Positions 43,067 to 52,883 of a stretch of 64,000 bases of DNA are shown piece by piece (position 1 is the stretch's first letter; the number at the start of each line of letters is the position of its first letter). Source of the stretch: Fonsecaea monophora (taxonomy: Eukaryota; Ascomycota; Eurotiomycetes; Chaetothyriales; Herpotrichiellaceae); assembly GCF_001642475.1 (NCBI RefSeq), contig NW_019173964.1, positions 124,001 through 188,000 on the forward strand, given 5' to 3'. The notes beneath the pieces were generated by a model. The model saw only the letters and a program-made list of their open reading frames with translations, was not told the DNA's origin and made no database searches. Both the position numbers and the translations under genes were made by a program.

Positions 43067-43721
43067 ATCAGGCCAATGAACCTGGTCCGTACTCAGTCCC
43101 AGGCTGCTGCTGAGAGAGAGATCTTTGATAATGCTTTTCGAAAGCCAATGCCGCCCGGACCCAGGCCAGCTATAAAGTACGCCCCGTTCCATTTCCCCCT
43201 CTTCTCCTCACCGGATATGCTCTGCGCGAACCAAGTCGAGCGGAGCAGAGATGTATAAGTTAGGCAAGCGAGGTGACGGGATGGAGGAAGCCAGCTGCAG
43301 GTCCGAGTCGCTGTCGTAGGCCCTGTGAACAAGCGATGTCAACCGCGTGCGCCTCAAGGCGAAGGAAGGAGTTAGGAAGCTGAACCAGAAGAGATCTCCA
43401 AAATGTGGAAAGGGGCATCCAATCTGTACAAGCCCACGGTATGGAAGGACAGTATAAGGTGAGTGGAGACACTTCAAGTCGAGTCTACAGGTACATATAT
43501 TATTCACATCTGTCACAATCGACTTTTGTTGAAACACGAGAACTATGATTAACCAACGCAATAGCTAAAGGTCCCCCATAAAGACACCAACAACTCGCAA
43601 AAAGACACCTTTTTCTTTTCTTGGTGGATTGAACAGTTGGACCGAGTCCCCTTGGACAACCAATTCCTGTCTAACCCGATACTTCCCCCTCTGAGTAGCA
43701 CAGGAAGAGAAAGAGCGTCGA
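43067..43721. other. Convergent intergenic region
   Basis: It lies between the 3' ends of the Zn2Cys6 regulator and the NmrA-like gene. No gene or repeat is supported. Confidence 0.45.
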
Positions 43722-44762
43722 TCACGATTTCTTAAACTGACTCTCCGTTTCCAACCAAGTGCGAAAGTCCTTCAAGCCCGGGTTGATCTGCTTCAAGGCG
43801 GCGATGTCGGCGCCGTATCCGACGTCGTGGAACCAGCGGAACATGAGGCCCAGGTCCTTGACCATCCAGTTCACAAGCCCCGCCACGAAGGAGAAGGTGG
43901 TGGGCAGCGGATAACCAAGGGTCTGCTGAAAGACGGCGCGGAACTGGTCGTAGGTCAACTCGTCGCCGGCCAGCGAGAGTTTGGCGTTCGCGTAGCGCTC
44001 GGGCTTGAGGAAGGCCTCGGCGGCGAAGAAGCCGATGTCGCTGGTCGCGACCAGCTGGAGTTTCTGGCCCTTGTCCAGGCTGCGGGCCCAGCTCGACGCG
44101 AAGACTTTGCCGAGAAAGCCCGGCACGAGGTTCTCGAAAAAGGCCACGGGCCGGAGGACCGTCCAGTTCATTGCCGCGTCTGTGTTCTGTCTGCTCTTGG
44201 TCTTGTCGAAAAGGTGTTTTTCGATGTTGTACTTGCTCACGAAGTGGGGGACGGTGGTGGGATCCTTGTCCGATCGAGCAGGCCCGCCGCGGTCGACGGA
44301 CGAGTAGACAAAGTGCTTGACGCCGAATTTGAGGGCCGCGTCGATGAGCGCCTTGCCCTGGCGCTCTTCAGACTGTGCACTGGCGCCGTTTCCGATCGCG
44401 GTCTGTGACGAAAACAACCACCATTCCACACGAGTCAGCTCCGTTGTTCCAAGACTTTTTTTCTTGTTTATTTCTTGAAAAATGGCAAGAGATAATAGTT
44501 CACGTACCTGGACGCTAAAGACGCCCCATATTGGCAGACTCGACGCCTCCTGTGCCTTTGCGAAAATGTCTTCGGCGGCGTCCATGTTGCCGACGACCAG
44601 CTTGATCTTCGGGGACTTCTGTAGAAGTCGCTGTGCGGAGGCGCCGGCGGCGTCGCGGGTCAGGGCGAGGATCTGGAAGTCGGCATTGGCGCGCAGCAGG
44701 GCGTTGACGACCGAGCCGCCCTGTTTGCCGGTGGCGCCGGTGATGAGGACTGCTCTGGACAT
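43722..44762 (-). CDS. NmrA-like NAD(P)-binding protein
   Basis: Two exons, 44762-44508 and 44402-43722, give 311 aa. Seen: the Rossmann dinucleotide motif ITGATGKQGGSVV at the N-terminus (GxxGxxG), VVGNMDAAEDI, GVFSVQ, then GKALIDAALKFGVKHFVYSS and SKYNIEKHL, WTVLRPVAFFENL, all typical of the atypical SDR NmrA/HSCARG group. These proteins act as redox sensors, repressor partners or reductases. The 105-nt intron (donor GTACGT, acceptor CACAG) is a multiple of three and lacks stops, so a 346-aa read-through form is possible; the intron-encoded piece (VRELLSLAIFQEINKKK) is not family-like, so I favour splicing. It is convergent to the Zn2Cys6 gene and may modulate that regulator or act as a dehydrogenase in the cluster. 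Confidence 0.9.
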   Translation of the reverse strand: MSRAVLITGATGKQGGSVVNALLRANADFQILALTRDAAGASAQRLLQKSPKIKLVVGNMDAAEDIFAKAQEASSLPIWGVFSVQVRELLSLAIFQEINKKKSLGTTELTRVEWWLFSSQTAIGNGASAQSEERQGKALIDAALKFGVKHFVYSSVDRGGPARSDKDPTTVPHFVSKYNIEKHLFDKTKSRQNTDAAMNWTVLRPVAFFENLVPGFLGKVFASSWARSLDKGQKLQLVATSDIGFFAAEAFLKPERYANAKLSLAGDELTYDQFRAVFQQTLGYPLPTTFSFVAGLVNWMVKDLGLMFRWFHDVGYGADIAALKQINPGLKDFRTWLETESQFKKS

Positions 44763-46190
44763 GGCGCGATTGTTCTGAGTGAGTTGGAGGTGTGGGTGAG
44801 GTAGAGGTGGTTGAGAATGTACTGTACTCTCTGGGTACCTGAGATCTTTGTGAAGTATGAAGGATGAGGCTGTTCTCTGTGTACATCCCGCGGGATGAAG
44901 GGTCTGTTATAAAGGACACTGCGAACAAGGAAAGACAATGGCCCAGAGCAGAGCAGATGACAGATGACAGATCTATCCATACATCACCTATCGACCACCT
45001 GCAGGTATGGACAAGTACCTAATACGAGGTATTGGTAATTGGCGAGCCTCTGTCCACCGTGTTCGGAAGTACCTGGACCCGAAGATGCGTGGTGCGTATG
45101 TACCGCTCGCTGCCGCCTGAGTCTCTTCATTTGCACCAAGTATGTCATTGTACGTAGATGCTTGACTGCCTGTCATCAGTCTTTCAAGTTTCTGGCCAGC
45201 TTACGAGAGGTTCTAGAGAGTAGGCTTGAGGAGATACCAGAAAGGTCTTGTGTGACCAACTAAGTATTCGAATATCGTCCGATACATGCCAACCCTATGG
45301 TGTGGCGGGTGGCGTGTGGCGTTAGGGCGCATCGGCATCTCCACACTCCGCAAGTCTCTTGTTCTTGCGCGTTTTCGGAACCACGCACCGCCGAAGCCAG
45401 ATTCCGGGGCATCAGGGGCACAAGGGGGGAAGATCTCATCTGACAAATGTACCGAGTGAAAAAGGAGGGAGTTCGGACCTGTCTCGCGCCGATCGATCGC
45501 TGCTTGATACAAGCTCGCGAGGTATATACCTCATATTGTATCTCCCTCTGAGGGATGTCGGGGCGCTTTTGGGTGAATAATCATTCAGTCGGGCTGGCTT
45601 GACGAGATACGGACGACCCATGTATGCATGTACCCACGTCCTTCGCGGGTCCTTCGTACCGGTGCTTCGCGTCGTATGTATTCCCCAGGTGGGGCTTTGT
45701 TGCATTCCTGTGCCACTGTAGGTACGCGTCTTTCCAGGGCCTTTGGCGCAGGTGCATCACAATATGGAAATATAGATTACCATTACCGTGCATGCACAGG
45801 GTAGGAGGTATGCTACTGCACAACACTAGATACCATTCGGTGCATAATCCATGACATCGACGCTGACACTGAACAATTGACAACCGGCACCTGAACGCGA
45901 TAAAGTGGACAAAGTCCCCCGTGCAGAAGGTTACACAGGAGACTTGGAAAGGGGGCCAACGAAGCTGCTTCTATCAGCTTTACCAGTCTGTGTCCTTTTT
46001 AGAACTGGTCTTTTTCATGGGTCTCCTCTTGCTTGTCTCAAGTGCTCATGTACGATTGTTGAATTGTTTGATCATGGAGTCATTCAATCCTGCACAAGAG
46101 ACTTCTCTATAGATACACATGACTGCCTTCCCCTCCTCCCTCCCCCTACCCTCCCCCTTACCACTCCTCTTCCTTAAAGGCAAAAGTAAT
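44763..46190. other. Intergenic region without a supported gene
   Basis: About 1.4 kb. It should contain the NmrA-like promoter and the 3' flank of the CMD-like gene. Frames here are short and not family-like. Confidence 0.4.
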
Positions 46191-46817
46191 TCAAACACCC
46201 GCCGCGGCAACCAACTCGGCCACCGTCTTCATCGGCTTGTCGTTGTTCTCGCCCACGTCGAGTGGCACCAGAATCCGACTGACGGCGTTATACCCGGCGA
46301 CGACGGTGGCGAGCTCGAGGATCTCGCGATCGTTGAAGAGGCGCTTGAGGGCGTCAAAAGTGGCGTCCTGGACCTTGACGTCGACGGTGGCTTCGTCCGT
46401 GTACCGCAGCACGGCGATTTCTTTGTCGCTCAGACTCAGTGGGGAGACTGACCCTGACGATGAGGAATTGCCACCAACCTCTCCCTTCCCCGTCCCCCAC
46501 GCCACCTCCAACGCCGCGGCCGACAACCCCGCCTTGAGCGCCAGCGCGGCGTGGATGTTCCACTCGTACACGGCGCCGGTGAGGATGGCGACGCGCGAGA
46601 CGGCCAGCTCGAGCAGGCTCTGCGGCACGATCGTCGCGGTGCGCAGCGCCCCCACGAACGCATTGTACCCGTCCGCCACGGGCGGCGAGTGCAGCAGCGT
46701 CAGGTCCAGGGGGATCAGGGGCCGAGGGCGCCGGCGCGCCGCGATCCGCGCGTAGATCTCGCCCACGGATGGCGGGGCGTCGGGTGGCGGGGTTGATGGA
46801 GCGTAGGGGAGGCGCAT
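46191..46817 (-). CDS. Carboxymuconolactone decarboxylase (CMD/AhpD-like) family protein
   Basis: A single exon of 208 aa. The AhpD-like helical core is seen as LLELAVSRVAILTGAVYEWN and HAALALKAGLSAAALEVAW; there is no CxxC pair, so a peroxidase function is unlikely and a decarboxylase-type role is more plausible. The C-terminal part (FDALKRLFNDREILELATVV, AGYNAVSRILVPLDV) is typical of the fungal members. In bacteria CMD converts 4-carboxymuconolactone to beta-ketoadipate enol-lactone. In this cluster it could act after the cyclase and before the alpha/beta hydrolase. The reaction is inferred from family and neighbours, since many fungal CMD-like proteins have other or unknown activities. 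Confidence 0.88.
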   Translation of the reverse strand: MRLPYAPSTPPPDAPPSVGEIYARIAARRRPRPLIPLDLTLLHSPPVADGYNAFVGALRTATIVPQSLLELAVSRVAILTGAVYEWNIHAALALKAGLSAAALEVAWGTGKGEVGGNSSSSGSVSPLSLSDKEIAVLRYTDEATVDVKVQDATFDALKRLFNDREILELATVVAGYNAVSRILVPLDVGENNDKPMKTVAELVAAAGV

Positions 46818-47579
46818 GGCGTAGACACAGAGACTGACAGGGACAGAGACTGGGGGATGAACGGGTTTGATTAGTTGATTGATTGATTGACGGGTAGACT
46901 AGTCTGGCGGGGCTGACTGGATTTTGTCAATGCGTAGAGAGCAACAATGGTCTGTTGGACAAGGAACCCAAGTAGGGACAGTGGGATCAGAGATCGAAGA
47001 AGAGTACTCGAAAAGCCTTGATGGTTGGTTGAACAGACAAACTTTTGAGAGAAGTAGGAATTAAGATAAATCAAGGGCTTTTGATGGACCTTCTGGTTTT
47101 TTGCGGGGTTGGAAGAATTCAAGCACAGACATCTCATGGAGATGACATCCCTGCTTCTTATATCTACCGCAGCCCGCGCCGCACAAGCCGAAGCCGGCAT
47201 CGGCGCGCTCATCAGATATTGAGAGGACAGCCCGTCAAAGAGCAAAAGATATACCCTGCATACGGAAAAGGAGGGAGAGCCATAAGATGACCTTGGACAA
47301 GTGCCCGTTCAGTCATGGTGATAGTTATTCGTGTGTGACTACTACTGCATTTTTTACCATATTCAATACGGCTACCGCATTACAAGGGTGGGTAAGTGGA
47401 TGGAGCACTGAGACTCCAAGTCAAGGCATCGTCGAGAACACTTTGGCCCCTTTTTCAAAAAGAAAACCCGCTCACATCCCTGTCATGATCATGCATTTAT
47501 GAGACAAAGAACAACAACGCCAGAACCCCCCCTCGTCCAGAAAATCGTCGCTCAAATGATACCCTACATGCCCGATGCT
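46818..47579. other. Intergenic region upstream of the CMD-like gene
   Basis: It contains the presumed CMD promoter and the 3' flank of the dioxygenase. No gene is supported. A run of GATT repeats is seen near 46875-46890. Confidence 0.4.
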
Positions 47580-48634
47580 TTAAAACACAGTGTGAACCCA
47601 GCCAGCCTTCTGGCCAGGCTTCAACGGCGCCAGCGTAACGTTGTACTCCAGATCCAGCTCGGCCTTGGGGTCGTCGGACGGCTTGAAGTCGAGCAGCAGG
47701 TCATCCTTGACGGCGCAGACCGAGTCGCTGGTCACGTAGGGGTCGTCGCGCGGGTACAGCTGTGTGGTCAGCGACTTGTAGCCGTCGGCGCTGATCATGA
47801 GGTGGATGTGCGCGGGCCGCATGGGGTGGCGGTCCATGAGCTTCAACAGAACGCCCGCGGGCCCGTCGGTCGGCAGTGAGTACGCCGTCGGGTGGTAGCA
47901 GTAGTAGTAGTACTCGCCCTTGTCGTTGGTGCGGAACTTGCCTCGCAGGTTGTTGACCGACTGCGCGTCGTCCTGGAAGTCGTACTTGCCGTTGGCCGAC
48001 GCCTGCCAGATGTCCACGATCGCGTTGGGGATCGGCTTGCCCGTCTTGTAGTCGCTGACCACGCCGTGCATGCGCGTGAGGCGCCCGGTTGGATACGGGT
48101 CTTGGACGATGCTGTCCCCGAGCTCCCGGAATGGCGCGTGGGGGCTCCAGAAGGGTCCGAGGATCGTCGACGACGTGGGCGTCTCGTCGCTGTCCAGCAT
48201 GATTTTATTGGCGACCTCATCGACCAGTCTGTACAGTGCGACGTGGTTAGCTCTCGGGTCTTGATACCGCCTCTAGGAGATTCTCCCACTTACGATTCAA
48301 TGCCCAGCACATCACAGATTCGCTGTCCTTCGTTGCGCTTGGAGTCGCTGATCTGACCGATCGCGTTGATGAATTGCACGCCTCGCATCCATTCTTCAGG
48401 CGTCAGCTCGGTTTCGCGGACAAAGTCGTGGAGATGTCGGATCAGCTTCCCCAGCACGAATCTGGCCCGATCGGGAGTCTTGGGACCCATGGCGTTGATG
48501 AGGCTGTCGGTGAAGTTGGGGTCATATTTGTGCTCGGCCGCGTGGCCGTTAGTGGCGCCATTGGTGGCGCCGTTGGTCGTGCCATTTTTCAGGTTGACCG
48601 TGGTGGAGTTTTCGACGACGTTCTGGAACGACAT
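47580..48634 (-). CDS. Intradiol ring-cleavage dioxygenase (catechol/hydroxyquinol type)
   Basis: Two exons, 48634-48294 and 48228-47580, joined over a 65-nt intron (donor GTAAGT), give 329 aa. The enzyme opens a catechol- or hydroxyquinol-type ring between the two hydroxyls using Fe(III) and O2. Seen: an N-terminal helical dimerisation domain (LTPEEWMRGVQFINAIGQ, RICDVLGIESLVDEV), then the catalytic beta-core with STILGPFWSPHAP. Predicted iron ligands, placed by spacing to Acinetobacter CatA, are Tyr196 (GKYDF), Tyr230 (TAYSLPTDGP), His254 and His256 (RPAHIH). The presence of the helical N-domain fits catechol/hydroxyquinol 1,2-dioxygenases rather than the heteromeric protocatechuate enzymes. 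An unusual TTNGATNGATNGH repeat lies in the N-terminus. Divergent from the muconate cyclase gene. Confidence 0.92.
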
Positions 48635-49257
48635 GTTGGTAGCAAAGTGTATTAGTGACTGAGAAATTTAAAGACCGCTGTGGGCAAAGACGAGAGGGTT
48701 GAATAGTGGAAGAGTGAAGTGAGAGAAGATGGTGGCAGTATATATACAGCCAACACCACACGTTTGTCACTTCTCACAAGCCAGCCGGCACAAACACTCG
48801 GCTCATGACGTGCGATTCTTGCGAATTCTGGGGAATCAAGGGGGAACCACTGTCCCTACGGAGGCTACGAGGACCTCTTCATCGACCAATTAGGGTCCTG
48901 TCAAGTCTAAGCAGGTCGGGATTATAGGTGGAGGGAAGGACGGGAGTGACGGGAATGAGCCTCGTAACTCGTCTTGTGTCGGCAAGTTCGTGCCGCCTCT
49001 CGCTTGGTGAAAAAGTTCGAAAAATCGGTAGTTGAGAGAACGAAGTGGACGGAATCGTAATCGTGGTTGATCCGGCAAGCAAATTCGGCATCTCGCCATC
49101 TGCGTTTGACTTTTTGGTCAGACGGCGTCATGCGGGGCTTTTTCCGGGGCTGGATTGGCACCGAGTCAGACGCATACAATTCCAATACATACGCACAGCG
49201 CACATTGCACAGTGAAGTGAATGACATGGTCGGATATGTCTCCTACACCCAACAAAC
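48635..49257. promoter_or_regulatory. Bidirectional promoter (dioxygenase / muconate cyclase)
   Basis: This 623-bp region separates two divergent pathway genes and probably controls both. It includes a perfect inverted repeat described separately. No convincing ORF is present. Confidence 0.55.
48980..48995. promoter_or_regulatory. Candidate Zn2Cys6 binding palindrome CGGCA-N6-TGCCG
   Basis: A perfect 5-bp inverted repeat with a 6-bp spacer, equivalent to CGG-N10-CCG, the spacing used by Put3-type Zn2Cys6 dimers. It lies in the middle of the bidirectional promoter of two catabolic genes, about 260 bp upstream of the cyclase ATG. Binding by the cluster's own regulator is inference; a chance occurrence is possible. 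Confidence 0.35.
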
Positions 49258-50502
49258 ATGAAACACCATCTCATGATAGGCACATGGACGCCGCCTGGGG
49301 CCATCTTCACGGTTGAATTTGACGACGAAGCATGGACGTTGCGGTTGGTGAAGAAAACACCCATTCCTGCGGATGAACCCATCTCGTGGATGACATTCGA
49401 TGTGAGTCTTGCACCAGACATAGTGACATGATCAACTGATCATATCCCTCATCAGCATGCACGGCGAAACATCTACGGAGCCTCCATGAAGAAATGGTCC
49501 AGCCATGCCGTCAAAGCACCCGACAACATCTCGCATGAAGTGTCACATCCCATGAACCACGACCGTAAGTTTGGTACCTGGTTGAAGTTGATATCAGGCT
49601 GACAACACGACAGCTCGGGCTCAGAGTGCCGATACCAGGACGAGAGCCATCTTTGTCCTGGCCGCCAAAAAGCCGCCCTACTGCGTCTATGGCAATCCGT
49701 TCTACGAGCATGCGGGCTATGGTAACGTCTTTTCCGTCGATGACACGGGCAAACTCGATACGAATATCCAAAACTACGAATACAGCGAGAAATCGGCCAT
49801 CCATGGCATGGTCTTTGACCCGACAGAAACCTATCTCTACTCAGCCGACATGTGGGCCGACAAGATCTGGACGCACAAGAAAGCGAGCGATGGCACTCTC
49901 ACCCTGGTCGGCAGTGTTGATGCACCCTCGGCTGGTGATCATCCTCGATGGGTAGAGATTCACCCTAGTGGACACTACCTCTACGTGTTGATGGAGGCAG
50001 GGAATAGGCTGGGGGTGTATGTGATTGATGAGACGACCCATCTCCCCGTCTTCACCCAAGACCTTTATCCGCTGGTTCCGCCAGGTATGTGTTTGATGCT
50101 GTGACTTGTATGGCAAACTCCCGCGAGAACTAACGAGAAGCAGGTGTGCGAGATCTCAAGAAGATGTACAGGTCGGATGTGGTATTCTGTTCGCAAAGTG
50201 GCAACTATCTCTTTGCAACTGCCCGCTCGAACTCATTCAGCGTGACTGGGTACATCAGTGCCTTCAAGCTTGGACCACAAGGCCAGATCCAGAAACAGCT
50301 ATGCATCAGTCCAACGCCAAACAGCGGCGGCCACTCCAATGCAGTGAGTCCTTGTCCCTGGACGGACGAGTGGTTGGCTTTGACAGATGATCAAGATGGA
50401 TGGGTGGAAATATACCGGTGGCACGACGAGTATCTCTCGCGAGTGGCTCATCTGGACATCAAGGAACCCGGTTTCGGCATGAATGCCATCTGGTACGACT
50501 AG
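49258..50502 (+). CDS. 3-carboxy-cis,cis-muconate cyclase (CMLE)
   Basis: Four exons, 49258-49401, 49456-49564, 49614-50084 and 50144-50502 (introns 54, 49 and 59 nt), give 360 aa. All junctions restore conserved sequence. The product matches the fungal cycloisomerase of the beta-ketoadipate pathway, a seven-bladed beta-propeller unrelated to bacterial PcaB, known from Neurospora crassa. Hallmarks seen: HHLMIGTWTPPGAIFTVEF, PISWMTFD, GNVFSVDDTGKL, HGMVFDPTETYLYSAD, GSVDAPSAGDHPRWVEIHP, LYVLMEAGNR, SGGHSNAVSPCPWTDEWLA and a C-terminal PGFGMNAIWYD. It lactonises 3-carboxymuconate made by ring cleavage of protocatechuate. It is divergent from the intradiol dioxygenase, with a shared promoter. 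Confidence 0.95.
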
Positions 50503-51042
50503 TTCGGAGGCATCGGACTCGATGTACCATATACTGTACGTGTAAATATGGCAGTTCCGCTAGATGACCCTCATGGCGGATAAAAAGTCTTCCGCCGCGT
50601 TGTTCCCGGTAATATTTCGCATTTCTTCGTACGAGATTTCCGAAGACTGTGTCTTTCAACCCCACAGAACAGATCCGATGCAGTTGGTCAGCCACTGGTG
50701 CCACTGGTTACGGGGGATCGTAGGCACCCCATGGCACAGGCATAATTCGTTGTTGTAGGCATCGAACTTCGGCAAATGCTTCGTCCCTGAGGCGCCCACT
50801 TCCCGAAACTCATCTCCGCCCTCCATTGGCCTCCCATGACGGACCTCTAGGATTCCACCATAGGTATGGGTGAAGCTGACTTGTTCCTCCTTGTGAATGT
50901 GCACAGGGCGACAGGCACCCACAGATTCTCCTGGGCAAGTTGAAACATTCAATTGTGGCTTGTCGTGCAACTGGATTTCACGGAAGGTGCAAAGGCTGAA
51001 GAACCTGCCACCGGGGCAAGAACGACCCAACAAACCCCCCAC
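50503..51042 (-). pseudogene. Cupin-like decayed reading frame
   Basis: A minus-strand frame (51042-50656) contains what looks like a cupin segment: REIQLHDKPQLNVSTCPGES, then RPVHIHKEEQVSFTHTYGGI and LEVRHGRPMEGGDEFREVGA, resembling the metal-binding PxHxH...E and the following strand pattern. It has no convincing start, stops early, and a second frame (to about 50503) continues with KYYREQRGGRLFIRHEG. This suggests a degenerate small cupin gene with a frameshift. Because there is no gene otherwise between the cyclase and the fusion hydrolase, this may be a lost member of the cluster. Alternatively, it may be chance or an exon of an unrecognised gene. Confidence 0.35.
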
Positions 51043-51161
51043 TTGACTATCACCATCTCGTCAAAGTGCAACGTGGAAGCGACTTGTCTATCTCACTCTT
51101 CCGGTGACTCTCCCACATTGTCTTGATTCGTGACCAGACGGGACCTTTGTGAGTTGCCGTC

Positions 51162-52883
51162 ATGCCTTCCTCAAACCCTGTCCGGGGGCTGCTGTTCGTG
51201 ACCATGCAGCCCAAGGAGACACTATCGCTCGATCTCTTCCATGACTGGTACAACAACGAACATGGCCCCAACCGAACTCGCCTCTCCTTTATGCCCAATG
51301 GGTTTCGATATCGAGCGACAGACCTGCCAGGACCCAATGCCGGCACTCGTGAGCAGCCCGAGTTCCTGGCTATCTACGATGCTACCGACATGCACCAGTT
51401 CACCGAACAGCCGTACCAGTATCTGCGGGCGCCGCCGGGGAAAACCCAACGAGAGATCGATGTCATGGCCCAGATCTGGGTAGATCGGTTGACGCTGGAT
51501 TTTGTCGGCGAACGTATCAACGACAAGACATTTGTCAAACTCGAATCACCTGAACATTTCCGGGAGAACGAGAAAGGAAATGTCCTGACTACCCTCAGAT
51601 TACTCCTCGACACGGATCAAGTCTCGAGCGTTGAGACCTGGATTCAGACCACGGTGCTCCCAAAGGTGCAAGGCGTCCCCGGCTGGAGGAGGACGTCGTG
51701 GTACAAGACGTCGTATCTCGAATCACGCCAGGACGGCAAGGTCGATTTTGTCCTGATCAACGAATACACGCCGTCCACCGACCCCAAAACACTACCCTCG
51801 ACGCTTGAAGCACTACCCGCGGAGGTTTCGCAGAGCAAGGCACGCACGTATGAACTCTTCTACACATTTGGAACCGCAGCACGTCACCTGGCAATCGTGG
51901 CACCGTGGACGTCTCCAGATGGAGTCACCAAGACGCTACCAAAGGTCTCCCCCTACGGCTCGGCCATAGAGTCGACTGTCACGACCCGCGACGGTGCAGT
52001 CCTGCCCTTCCGCCTTGAAGGCAACTCCGACCCCAACGCCCCGGTGCTGGTGCTGGTCAATTCGGTCCTCACGACCTGGGGAATCTGGGACGCATTCCTC
52101 GTGCACTTCTTTGCTCATCAGGAGAACCAGAGATACCGCGTCCTCCGCTTTCTGGCCCGTGGCAGGGTCGTCCCCAGTGGCACAATCAGCCCTGTAACCG
52201 TTGACCTGCAAGCGTCCGACGTCATCCAGCTACTAGACGCCTTGCGTATCCCTCAAGCGGCGGGGCTCGTGGGCGTGTCCATGGGCGGCGTCACTGCTCT
52301 GGCAACGGCGCTTCAGTACCCGGCACGGATCAAGGCCTTTGTCGCGTGCGACACGTCTGCGAAGTCACCGGCTGGCAACAAAGAGACTTGGGGCCAGCGA
52401 ATCGCCGTGGCCGCGAAGGAAGGCACCAAGCTACGCCTGACATCTCTGTTCGGCGACGAGTCTGCGGACGATGCTGCCGGTGGTCCGCCACAGCCGGTCG
52501 TGGGCGAGGAGCTTGCCGAGATGACGGTGCGCCGGTGGTTCGTGCCCGAGTCGTACGCCGACCCAGCGCTGGTGCCGGAGATCGCCCGCGTCAAGCGCAT
52601 GATCTACACCAACTCTCTGCCCGAGTTCGAGCGCGGCGTCGAAACCCTGTTCAACTACGACTACACACCTCTCCTGCCCGGGTATCAGGGCCGAGGCGCG
52701 TTCCTGGTCGGTGCCGGCGATGGCGTGCTCCCTCAGGGCATGGAAAAGCTGGCCCAGCAGTTAGGCTCGGCGGCAGGGAAGACGGCCGCGTTCAAACTCG
52801 TCCAGGGCGCGGGCCATCTACCCATGGTAGAGAAGCCCAAGGAGGTTGCCGACTTTGTGGCGGAGTTTTTGAATGATTCTTAA
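51162..52883 (+). CDS. EthD-like (tandem) - alpha/beta-hydrolase fusion, enol-lactonase-like
   Basis: A single exon of 573 aa with an unusual layout. Residues about 1-235 look like two ferredoxin-like (EthD/ABM-type) modules: the first has RGLLFVTMQP, FHDWYNNEHGPNR and EFLAIYDATD; the second has LRLLLDTD, WIQTTVLPKVQGVPGWRR and FVLINEYTP. Residues about 270-573 are an alpha/beta hydrolase: VLVNSVLTTWGIWDAFL (HG-type loop), nucleophile elbow GVSMGG with Ser373, possible acid Asp520 and His552 in GAGHLPMVEKP. This hydrolase branch resembles beta-ketoadipate enol-lactone hydrolases (PcaD). In the cluster it could hydrolyse the lactone to beta-ketoadipate. The EthD-like part may bind or tautomerise the lactone or hold subunits together; its role is not known. 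Confidence 0.9.
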   Translation: MPSSNPVRGLLFVTMQPKETLSLDLFHDWYNNEHGPNRTRLSFMPNGFRYRATDLPGPNAGTREQPEFLAIYDATDMHQFTEQPYQYLRAPPGKTQREIDVMAQIWVDRLTLDFVGERINDKTFVKLESPEHFRENEKGNVLTTLRLLLDTDQVSSVETWIQTTVLPKVQGVPGWRRTSWYKTSYLESRQDGKVDFVLINEYTPSTDPKTLPSTLEALPAEVSQSKARTYELFYTFGTAARHLAIVAPWTSPDGVTKTLPKVSPYGSAIESTVTTRDGAVLPFRLEGNSDPNAPVLVLVNSVLTTWGIWDAFLVHFFAHQENQRYRVLRFLARGRVVPSGTISPVTVDLQASDVIQLLDALRIPQAAGLVGVSMGGVTALATALQYPARIKAFVACDTSAKSPAGNKETWGQRIAVAAKEGTKLRLTSLFGDESADDAAGGPPQPVVGEELAEMTVRRWFVPESYADPALVPEIARVKRMIYTNSLPEFERGVETLFNYDYTPLLPGYQGRGAFLVGAGDGVLPQGMEKLAQQLGSAAGKTAAFKLVQGAGHLPMVEKPKEVADFVAEFLNDS

